Source of the DNA: Micropterix aruncella | Lineage: Eukaryota; Arthropoda; Insecta; Lepidoptera; Micropterigidae | Assembly: GCA_944548615.1 (NCBI GenBank) | Contig: OX155972.1 | Coordinates: 6,702,975 to 6,766,974, forward strand | Direction of reading: 5' to 3' | DNA length: 64,000 nt | Part shown: positions 20,201-32,200 of the stretch, in pieces | Position numbering within the stretch: the first letter of the stretch is position 1 | How the letters are laid out: each line of letters begins with the position of its first letter | The notes under the pieces: generated by a model | Told to the model about the DNA's origin: nothing | What the model saw: only the letters and a program-made list of their open reading frames with translations | Databases searched by the model: none | Translations under genes and position numbers: made by a program

Positions 20201-23200
20201 TTAAAGAGGACATTTTCAGGATACGAGGTTCTATATCGCGCCGATATCCCCGCCAAAGGAACAACTGACTATAGGTATCGTCCTCGATCACCTTAATACG
20301 CATGAACATGTCCCCAATATCGGCGGTAAAAGCCACCGGATGCTCGCGGAACCTAAAAAGTATACCTGTTATGCTTTGATTATAGTCTGGCCCCGTTATC
20401 AGTAAGCTATTTAGAGATACTCCCTTTACGCTAGCAGCAGCGTCATGCACGATCCTAAGCTTGTTTCCTTTGGCGGCGCTACAGACACCCAAGTGTGGTA
20501 AAAACCATATATCAGTTCGGCCGGCTAATTTGGAAGGGTCTACTTCTTCGGCGTAACCTTCTGCTAAGTACTTGTCCATTTTCTGACAATAAGCGTCTCC
20601 ATAAGTCCGATCTCTGTCCATTTTTCTCTCGACGGCGTGAAGTCGAGCTAGCGCCATAGGTCGGCTATCAGGAAGAACACGTCTGTCATCTCGCCAGAGC
20701 AACCCCGTGTGCCATACCCCGCCGTTTAACGAAGTAGTGGATTCCAATAATTTTTTAGACCTTACCGAGTCCGCAAGTTCTCGCTTTTTATTCGGCCAGT
20801 CTTGCTCTAATCTGAGGTTTTCCTCGAGTAATCTCTGAAGAGACGCGTCATTGCTACCGCTATCACTTAGGCAGAAGCTATGTAATGCGTCATTTTGCCT
20901 ATCTACAGATACTCGTCCCACTGGAACCCAGCCCAGTAGTGTTTTTGACAACGATAATTCGTCATTAATGCGCCTTAATCTGCGTGAAACGATTAATTCC
21001 CAACAATTAGCCCCGATTAGTAGGCGCGGTTGGACATCTGATATTTTGTCGACTTTCACCGCAGTCAAAGTGTCAAAATCAGAGGCGGCCGCCGATAAAT
21101 TTTTTAATTTCGGAAGGTTTAACGCCGCAATACTATAAGCCTGCACGTCGAAAACCTTACGGCCCAATTCCCCCCTTATTTGAAACGAGACTGTTTCAGC
21201 CCCTTTAGAAGAAGTTTTCATACTTCCTATACCACATACCTCCATATTGGTGGGAGGCCCTCTAATATTCAGCTCTTGCGCGACTTCGCGGTCTATTATA
21301 GAGACCGTCGATCCGCTGTCTAAAAGCGCGTAAACTACCTTTCTCCCCTTTGGTCCTATTAACGTTATCGGTAAAACTTGCAAGAGGACTCTGTTGTTGG
21401 CTACTGTATGCGCGACAATAGCCCCGGTCTGTGTTTCACCTTCGGCTGTTGCCGTAATTATCTCGGTTCCGCCGAGCGCCGCGTCCGCGGCAGTAAGTAA
21501 GAAATGATACTTAAATCGAGGAAACCTTTTATAGGCTGGGCAGTTTTTCCTGCCGTGCGAAGGTGCAAGGCATTTAAAGCATCGCTTAAGTGATTTTACG
21601 ACTCCCCAGCGAGAGTCTAGGGAAAGTTTTTTAAACCTTTCGCATTTGCTGAGAAAATGATCGCCGGTACAATTTGGGCATTTCATACGAGACTGCTCAG
21701 TCATGTTAAGAACGTAATTTTTATGATTTTGCTGTTTATACTTTTTATCGCGCGCTACTACTTGATTTTTTCTACCGCTGTCTAATGGACCTATTCCCGC
21801 ATCTTGCGAGTCTATCGCTAGTGTTTCTAGCCAAGATGCGAATCGTATGATAACCGGTTCGTCTGGTTTACCCTTTCCTTTATCTCCTAGCCACAATGTT
21901 AATAAGTTTTTTGGCAACTTCGCTACAAGAGAACCTAAAGGTTCTGGGTTCCATAGGTGCTCAATCCTATTTACTGATTTTACTGTGGCCACCAGATTCT
22001 TAACTTGGCAAGCAAATTGCAACAATTCCTCTGCTTCTATAAATTCAGAGAGGTCCCTGGTTTTACGTAAATCAGCTAGTGTGCGCTGAATAATTACATT
22101 TGGATTTCCAAATAACGTCTCTAATGTTTTCATTATTTCGCCAACGTTCGCAGGGGATAAAAGTAACCCTGAAACGCAATCTCTTGCTCGTCCGCGTATC
22201 GCGGATTGCAAGCGAAGTAAGTTTTGTTCGTCATTCAGACCTATAACTTCGGTGGACTGGTTAAAAATCGATTTAAAGGCTAAAAACTGAAGTGGATCTC
22301 CACTAAAGGGTGGAAGTTCTTTGTTATATTGCGGCTTCGAGGAGGCTATTGAAATTACTCGACATACCTGGCTTATTAATTTTTTGCTCGCGCTGTCATC
22401 GGACCCGTCTCCTGTGCTGGAGCCAGCGGCCGCGGCGGCGTCTGTGGCCGCCGCGTCCGCTTCGGTCGCGATTTCGCCGCCCGCTGCGCGATGCGCTGCT
22501 CCGTGAGGTGCCGCCGCGCCCGCCTCGAGCCGCATCCCCTCGTGCGCCGCGCGATGTGTTGCTCCGTGAGGTGCCACCGCGCCCGCCTCGAGCCGCATCC
22601 CCCCGTGCGCCGCGCGACGTGTTGACCCGTGAGCTGCAGCCGCGCCCGCCTCGTGCTGCATCGCCTCGTCCGATTCTTCTTCTCTCCTGCCGCGGTATCG
22701 CTCTTCATTTCGTGGTTTTATTTGGTCGGGTTCACTATATGAAGTCAGCGGTGCTTGCGTCTCTGCCCACAGCGTAGTACGACCTGCTGTTTCTTCAAGA
22801 TCGGCGTAACTTCTTGTCTCCCATTCTCCGCTTTTTTCTGAGTCGTAAGCTTCGGAAACTACGTCTAACACTCTAAGTGCGTGCTGACGGTCTGCTTCTA
22901 GCATCTGCAATTCAGCTTCTAAATCTGCATGTTGCACTTGAATCGCAGCCGCCGCCCCTGCCGCCTCCGATCTGCGTTTTGCCGTCGCTATCTCTTCGGT
23001 CGCACGGAGTTGTTCCCTTTGCGTTATCGCCTCTGATTCCAATTTTTTCTTTTCCGCGGCTACCTTTGCTTGTTCTCTGGTGACCCGCCTCAGTTGTTCT
23101 GATGCTTCTTTCACTTCCTGAACTCTTTCACTCCTCCTGCTGCTTTGTGACCAGGTCCGCCTCGATACGTTCGATTTTTCTGCGGTCGACTCCATCGTAA

Positions 23201-26200
23201 AATTTATTTTTCAAGATTCTTTTATTTATTTTTCATCCGGCTCGAAGGACCACTTATGGTTATAAAATCCATCAGTTATTTTCCTGTGAGTTTCTCACAC
23301 TGCTGAAGGGTGGTTTTTGTGGACTGTAAATGTTATTTACCTTCGCGTTCTCTCGTTCTTCCTGGCCGCCGAGTAGTCTCCCGTATCTGGTTCACACTCT
23401 ATTAGATGATCACACAGTGAAAGAGTTTATTTCAAAAAACCGTTTATTGTCCCTCAATTTACTCGTGAGTTACAGTATACACTTAAATTATGCGCGCGAG
23501 TACGAGACCAGCCAAGGGCTGCCGTATGTACAACTATTATCCCGCCGCTTAAGGGTCGTTCATTCTCGACCTCGGTATTTTTGTGACTGTTCGATTTTCC
23601 AAAATCGTTCACTAGCCTCGCTAAAGCCCCGCCACTCTAACCCGTGATTGGTTAAAAGGCAATGGCGGCGGTAAGAGACCGGCCTACTGAGGGTTAAGGG
23701 GTGTGGCTTAGCGAGAGTACATATTATTCAATCAGGCTTAAATTTTTAACTTAAATTAATCTCACCTTAATTGAAGGTAATTTTCTATAATATCTATTAC
23801 TACTACATTATCATTAGGTTTATAGCGAAAATATGTAGATTAAACATTAACAATACATCATATTTAGTACTTAAAATTCCTTCGAATAGCTAGCAAAATT
23901 ATAAGTATTTGATTTTATCCAAGCTTTCAGTCGAATAATTAATAGCCTCCTAATTACCTCAAACATTGCGATTATTTTGAGATTACCACATTTGTTTTAA
24001 TATAAGAGGGTTGCGCGAGCGGCTTGCCGCGTTTACGATTTTTTGTTATCGGTCGACACCCTCGATATATCCACTGCGAGAAATGACAGGCTGATAATTA
24101 ATTAGGGGTCTTCGGCCCTTAAAGACGGCGATATATTATTACCAGGACCTTTCATGGAATTTTGTCCTGCGTATTTAGTTAGGACTTCCTTGCGGATGAT
24201 TTTAATATTTGAATGAGCCGTATTTTGTTTCAGTGTCTGTTATTTATGTCTGTTATGGGGTGGCTCGAGCGTGTGAAAGAGGAATATAAGCTTCTAAGAA
24301 TCGATCTCTCGCGAACAGCCACCCATATTAGATAATGCAAGTGATAATTCGTACAGTAGGTATTCAAACACCCGACATGTATTTTATTATTTTAACTATA
24401 GAATATTGTATTGTCATCGGAACTTTTTATGTATGTAAAATTTAAAAATAATTGGTTATGTAAAAGTTCGTCAAAATCGAGTTACAAAAGTAGACCTACC
24501 TTCTGTCATCGTACTGAGAAACAAATGAAGTTCAATTAAAGCCATAAATAGTAAATACAACATTTTTGTACATATTATTGTTTTTGCTACGGACAATAAC
24601 GAATAAATAATTGTTTTTACACCAAATCAAATAATGAACTCGATAATATACTTGAGATCATAGTTTTAAATTATAATATGAATATTTTAAAATAACTTTA
24701 TTTATAATTCTAAAACTACTAACCATAACTTAAAAAGTAATGTTTATAGTATCCATGCAATTTCTAGGACTTTCATTTGCCAGCGGTCAGTGGAATTATT
24801 TGGGAATAAATGTTTTCTTTAATAAATTTTACATGACATAAATCACGGTGTTATTTGTTGCTCTTGATCTCTTTCAGACTTTTGAGCTAAATTTTATATG
24901 GACATTATTTCTGAGTTGCCGAATATTTCGTGTCATCTCAGAAAGTCAACCTGGTGAGTTAAAATTGTAAGGTATGTTGACATTTTTGAATGTAAACTTT
25001 ATCTTTATTATTGGTACTTAACTATCACTATCAAACAATCGTCATTGAGTACCTGTCTTATATTCGTATAGTAACAGTAAGTTGTATTTTTGTTATCTAC
25101 TTAATCAAGATAAGAATTATTATAAAATTATGAAATAACTAAATCTCAAAATATCACGACAATAATTACTGGTAAAATATTTTGTTTACAATGATGAAAA
25201 ATAATAATCAGTGGACTAATAATACGCTAGTGTTCGTAAATATAGATGAGTACTATAAGTAACCCTAATGAAAATTTATTTCTTAAAACGTTGACAATGA
25301 TTCTAATACGTTAACGCAAGTCCAAATGTGACACGGTGTCTAATTAAAAAGGACAAATTTAAAAGAAATGATTGACGAAGTAAGAGTTGTTGCAGATTAA
25401 AGTTTTGGAAACAGAGTACAGACCCTTGGTCCCAACGCAGGGATATCGATGCTTCGACCTTCATAGGGCTTCGTCATTGTATCGGTCGGTCGCGTGGGAA
25501 GTGACAAACAGATGTTAGACATTACGATTCGACTTGAGTAATCTAAAAAAAGGAGTGGCCTTTTGAATCGCCTTTTGCAGGTATATTATAGTCAGTTACT
25601 AGAAGCATGGCTACTAATAAATTAGGCTCTAAAATATGAACGGTGTGATTCTTTTACACCTGTTTTATTTATTTACGAATGATGGTTTTACACAAAATGT
25701 GGGATAGTTGCAATCTATAAGTAAAAAAGTACCTACCCAGGAAGTACCTAGGTACAATTTTTTTAATTAATTATATATTTTATACTATATTCCCTTATTA
25801 ATATTATTAATAATAATTACACTTATATTTTGACTATACCTTAATTTTATTGGAAAATACCTAGGTATTTTTTTTTCAAAAATAGCTATAATGATATTGA
25901 TGAAATTTTTCGAAAATTATATTTTTATGGATAATCATAACACACCCTTACTAATTACTTTGAGAAAACTGTTTCTGGGTAGTGTTTTGTAGCTACCTAG
26001 CTATTCAACCAAATTGGTATTAAAAATACGAAATAAATGGGTATATAGTTGGGGATAAAAAGGGATTTTACTAGGTAGATTACCTAGTAAATCTTTGTCT
26101 TGGTAGCCGTTATGTTTAGTTTCAAGATTTCAGAGGCATTACAGAGAGTCTAACTAAAATAATATATCGATCGTTTACAAACACCCTATGTTTTGAGTCA

Positions 26201-29200
26201 CGTAAACTCCGCCGGAAAAAGTAAAACCAAAAATATTGACATATTGAAATTAATATTACACTACTTATTAGTACTATAATGTTATACGATTTTATTTTTA
26301 TTCTAAAGAGAATTTATTTAGCTTTCTGATAATTTAAAAAAAAGTGAAAAAATATGCTCAAACAATTAATTGTGGGTGTTTTATTTACGTTCGGGAGAAA
26401 ATGACACTCGTTTGAATAAATCATTATTCTGATCAAACGACCTTGGCTATCACTGTGAAATTTTGATAAATAGGTTAACAAGTATATAAGTTAGGCAATT
26501 CATTGATAGATATTTAGTAGTTTTGATCGATATGATGGTAATATGGAAAATACTTAGTATAAACACAGCGCGGCGCTCGCCCTTCTTTTCAAAACAGGCT
26601 GGCGCGGGGCGTATAATAGCTTTCTGGAGGGCCGGCGGCTGAAAGGTTAACCCTTCAGGCCTCGGCCCTTCAGACGATTGACAAGTTGCTGTCCCAAAAA
26701 AATTTTGTAAAAATTAGTAAAAAAATTTAATTACAACACTGTCTCACCAAAACATTAATTACTGCCAAACCACTGTATCCATAATTAAAATGAAACATAT
26801 TAACATAATAAAACATAATAAAATAAAACAAATTAAAATTAAATTAAAACGGGGCCTTCACGCTGAATCATGTTGTGGCAGATATCGGCCAATCGGGGCC
26901 TGAGGGGTTAAGCAGGCACCTGCCTGGTATAGCTGCCAGGAGACCCGACATTAGAGACTACGCAATATCAAGCAAGAAGGATGGCAACAAACATACCCAA
27001 GCAAAACCTTAGGGGCTCTAGACGATCAAGCATCGCGTCGTTGGCTGGGAAGGGGTCGTAAGCTGCAGGAAATATGCAAATATTTACCAAAAATGCCTAA
27101 TTTTGTAGTTTATACCAGGGAATCACGTCATTTATCAATCAATTACGTCTAATTAACCTGACTCCCTGGTATACAACCTCAACATTAGGCATTTATGGTA
27201 AATATTAAAAAATATATTTTCATATATCCTGCAGTTTACGATCCCCTTTCAGTCCGCGACGCGATGCTTGACAAGCATGCTTGAACCTTATAGAGCCCCT
27301 TAGAATCAGCAATCTCACGGCAAGAAATACCGACTGAAGTCCAGGCCTTACAAGGCGACAGAATAAATTATTCAGCACACCAACATTCACTGATTGAAAG
27401 AGACACCTAATATACTGCATGAAAGAGACAGTATACGTTACCGTGGCATCCATTCCAGGAACCTCACAACGAGAAAAAAGAAGAGACTGCAAAGGTTACC
27501 AAATAAATATATAAAGTATGTACCTCTAAATTCTTCAATGTGTAATCCTTGAAACCTCGATGATACTTTGATGAGGTCTGTTTTAATCTGTACAATGAAT
27601 TTTCCTTGCGGATTCACTTTCATCATAATGTGCGGCGACATCGTTTTCATCCTGTCGATTGTCATGCGCAATAATTTGAGAGTTGGCAAACTAATTGTGA
27701 CCTGTTTGAATGAAAACGAGTTGAAGGATGATAACAATGAAAGATAAAATGGAGGACACTTAAAGGTGTCAACTACAACGGGTGAACCCGTTACCTCAGA
27801 AAGTTTTAACGATAATGATCGTTCTATCTCCCGTGATGTGAGCGTAGAAGAAGAGACAAATACAAACCTACCGTCTAGCTAAGCCGACATGCCGGTCAGA
27901 GGCCAACGTCTTACGGCGAGGCACGGGGAAAGGTATCCATTGGGCAGCCTCGCCTCCTGAGTACGTTTTGGAAGGATATCTCCGTCTGGAATTAACCATC
28001 AGGATACCTCCAACCTCCCGACTGGTTACGGGTTCGAAGTCGCTTGCGCGACCTCTACCTGCAGTATATTCAGCGGTGATTCAATTTGAATCTATCGCGG
28101 ACCATTGGCATCTTTTTCCCGGCTCTGAATTCAGGATCAAGTAGCCAATTGGTCATTTCAAGATGGTTGACGACAGGTCAACATCCACCCCCGCTGCTTA
28201 GGAGACATGGGAGTTAATGGGCCCTTGCTGAGTTGGCCACGAAGACCCATTCTGTTCAGGGTTGGTCACACTCACGGGTCAACACCTATCCGACAGCCTC
28301 CACGCATGAAGTGCGAGCCTGGGTAGGACTCTGGCCTTATGGTTAGTTTCCCTTGGGAATCAACCTTCTGGCGCTTATGGACGGTCTGCGCACCTTGCGG
28401 CGTAAGCCAATCGACTGTGCACTCTGACTAACAGTCGGGGGAGTCTGGAAGCAGTACTGCTTCCTATAGAGCGGGGGTGGTTGCTGACCTTACGGCGACT
28501 GCTCTTGAAACGACCATCGGCTACCTAATTGTGGGTGAACAGCCGGGCAAAGAACGCTGTGGTCCGCGATAGATTCGGTAAACTCCGTTTCACCGCTTCG
28601 TAAGGGAGAACCGCACAAGCGACCTCGAACTCGTAACCAATCGAGAGACTGGAGTAATCTGGTCACAATTGGAAATAAGGGCGTGAGTGTAGGCCCGTCG
28701 GTTAACACTCCTGGCTATCTCGCGGTTAAGGCGTTGGCCTCTTTACGGGCTTGTGGCGTAGCTAGATGGTGGACTGTTTTGTCCTCAAGTCTTCTGCGCT
28801 CACTCTATGGAGATAGAACGACTAATCGTTAAAACTTCCTTAGGTGACGGGCTTGCCCGCTGTAGTCGACAACCCTAGTTGCTTAGGAGACAGTATATTT
28901 CCATAGTCTTCACACTCCTTCGGTAATTAGTCAGCCACACAGTGCGCAAACCGTCTAGTAGGAGGCAATCCCCCAGAGGAAACCGATCCACCAGCCTTGA
29001 GGCCTGAGACACAAGAATCCTACCCGGGGTAGTCTTTCACATTAGGAGGCAACTGAATAGGAGCCGTGTCGTGAGTTGGACCGATCCGAAAACACAATGT
29101 ATATGGCCCAAGCTGGCTAAAATAAAGGACATTGGCGGATTGGCAGTGCGATGTGGGCGGGCGTGCCATTGATGATCAATTGCCAAATCAGTGATGTGCC

Positions 29201-32200
29201 CTTTGAATGTAAACTGAGGATCAAAGAAAACTTGTTGAGGGTTTGGTTATGCTGATTGTAGCACTTGGTGTTTTAGACAAAGAATAGCCTCTATTATCCT
29301 ATTCTCTGAATTGTATCTAACTCCATATGTGTTCTAGCACAGTGAAAGTCTATTTTGAAGTACAACTTTATTGAAAGCCCTTTGTAATTACAATGTTATC
29401 GTGCCTGTGACCGGTGCTCAAGAATATTTATCTGCGACTGCGCTGAATCGATGCAATGATCACTAGGTGGACTATTGTAGGGATGTGTATCATATGGTAC
29501 TGTACTGTATCATTTGCATAATGCATTTGTGTATTATCATCAATCATGCGTCGCTACAAACTCTTAGATCCTTTACCTTCACAACTTTGGCAAGCACATC
29601 ACCAGCAATGACCATATTATATACATTACTTTCGTTTTGTCTATATAGATGAGTATGTCCACCAACTCGGTTGGAGATGGGATTGATAAAGAGCAAAAAA
29701 GAAGTGGGAATAGAATTCCTCTAAAACCACAGCTGTTTTTACAACAGTTGTGGTTTAGCGTACGTTGTCCCGTTTGGCTTTCGGTTGGACAGACGAAACC
29801 TGATGGAATAACATTCAGCGAGAAAAATCGGCGATCTGCAAAGACATATTACTTAATGTAATAAACCACTGGGTGCAGTTTCAAATCCCATTGTGCTATC
29901 CAAAAAACAATTTTACTTTCACCGCATAAACCCGGCTATTAAAATAAGAAGAACCCCAAACTTCTATAAAGACGACGGTTCCTAACCTTCTTCTTCCTTA
30001 AAATGTTTTCAATGCCCATCGCCGAGCACAAGCAAGTAACACAAGATACAATGAAAGTTGTGTGACAGGCGGATTTTCAAAATTCGCATAGGCCGAACCA
30101 ACCGCCCCACCACCGTTATAATCTGTACAGTAACAGCAGCAGTTTGCCGCCTACCCGCAGAACAACAGTTGATGATTGACAGCACTTCATTCTACCCTGG
30201 AAACGGCGGTTGCAACATCGTCTAAGCGTCGGTGCTACAAACTTCAAGCGGTAAATTCGTTTTTATCTTATTTATAATATTCTGCGTACAAGTTAAGCCA
30301 ATTGATAGAGGTTTGCGAAAGTTTGAGAGTTTGTAGCCAGGCAACAAGCAAATTGAAATCGACAGAGTTGAAGGCACGTTTTGAAATTAATAATTGACAA
30401 AATATGCCTGGCATGATGTGTAACAAAGCAACAGATTGTTTAATGATATATTTTTATTATTCTTACATCGTATTCAGGAACTCGAGGTTCATTGTATTCT
30501 GCCCATTCTTTCCTGGGTATCACAACTGCCGGCACATCATGGGTCAGCTTACTAGTTTCCATAGTGGTCGCAGACGGCTATGATTAGAAAAAAAAAGCAG
30601 AGATAAATAAAGTACTGTGTCTTAGAAAACACGTCATTGTATTTTAGAAATAAGGAGAAAGACAATATTGTAAACAAGAGAAATATCTATACACACTAAT
30701 TTTTTTGGAATTTATCAACACCGCAGACTGTATATAAGTGTTAATCACGATTGAAGTAATCGCGACTAACTCAATTAATCGTTAATCGTCAATCGCGACT
30801 AACTTGCTCTTCAGACGCCATCCGACAATTCATTCTCGTCGGTCGGTAGACACAGAATCAACGCTACTTAAGGGAGAGGACCGCGCAAGCGACCTCGAAC
30901 CTGTAACCAGTCATGAGGTAGGAGGTACCCTGAAGGTTAATTCCAGACGGAGATATTCTCCTAAACTAGTAGTCAGGGGGCGAGGCTGACAGGCTGACCA
31001 CACCGACCGTATCGACCGCACCGACGCGCACCGACCGCACCAATCGCACTGACCGGAGAAAAACGCAAAATTGAAGTTGACCTAGGTCGAGAATATCAAT
31101 CGCAAACGTTTAATTGTTAGTAACGATTGACGACAAATCAATCGTTAGTCGCCGAGTGACGATTAACCAAAGTAATTGTTAATGGTCAATTGCGATTAAC
31201 GTATTCAATCGTCAATCGTTAGTCGACTAAATTTTGCCCAGCAGCAAGCTTCATTTAGAACCAAATTGAAATCGAAGTGAGCGCGACGTCACTAGTCTAA
31301 GGGCCACCACAAATAGTTATACAATTAGACATTGCTCGACAGGCGTTGTCCGCGCAAACTGTGATGCCCTTGTATGAAACTCGCAGAAGCAAACTCGTTG
31401 TCATAATATGACAGCCACTCCGCCGATGCAGTTATTCAAACGTTTGAGAAATTTGACAACCCCCACCCGAATAACGCCAACGACAGGCGTTTGCCGTAAC
31501 CTATCCCTGTGCTCATTTACCTCGGACCCCATTCCCACAACACCTTGCCTCTCGAAATGTGCTTACTACTCTAACTCGGTATACTGTAATAATGTTTTAC
31601 TAGTCACACTTTGTGGCTGTTAATTAGACTAACTTAGGTACACCCCTTTATGACTGGTGAGGTATAAATCGCAATCATGGCTCTTGCTAAATAAATACTT
31701 TTAAATAATCTACAGAAATCTACAAAAAGACAAAGGTGATAAAATCCAATCGACTGCAAAAGAAGGCTGTCAACAAAGATAAATTAACCTCTTAACAATT
31801 ATTTTGTAAACGTATGAAACCAACCAAAAAAGCATTCTTGGGCTCTCTTGTAGCCAGATAAGTAACTAGACGTAACGAATTTCTCCGGAGTTTAAATTTC
31901 TAAGAAGGATATTGTCAAGATGTAAAAATTAAAATCCAGAGTATTCGATAAAATCCCGCGGGCTCTTAAGTTAAGAAATTAATATATCTAATATAGAAAG
32001 AAGATTTACCAGATATTTTATGATAACTGTGGAAATTACGGGCAGATTAAGCAATAATTTAGTTTATTGGAGCAAAATAATAACATGGAATTCACCGACC
32101 GGAGTCGGGCCCATTGTAATACTATTAATACACTTCTGGCGGGTGAGCTGTGACTCCGGACTAACGATTGTGGTAGGTTTAGGATAGCTGTCTAGCCACA

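Larger units (their letters stand above)
16327..24355 (-). mobile_element. Full-length BEL/Pao LTR retrotransposon
   Basis: An 8029-bp element with 1099-bp LTRs that start TGGTTA and end GTACA (+ strand) and is flanked by a perfect 5-bp target duplication GTAGG (16322-16326 and 24356-24360). By eye the LTRs differ at one base (16864 G, 23794 C), so the insertion is recent. Inside are a tRNA-Tyr type primer-binding site, one 1896-codon gag-pol frame and a short purine tract before the 3' LTR. It sits in Hus1 intron 5, same orientation as Hus1, so its LTR poly(A) signals could affect Hus1 transcripts. Confidence 0.96.

Noticed and set aside
22310..22777. 155-codon + strand ORF, Arg/Pro-rich
   Set aside because: Antisense shadow of the GC-rich gag repeat of the BEL polyprotein.
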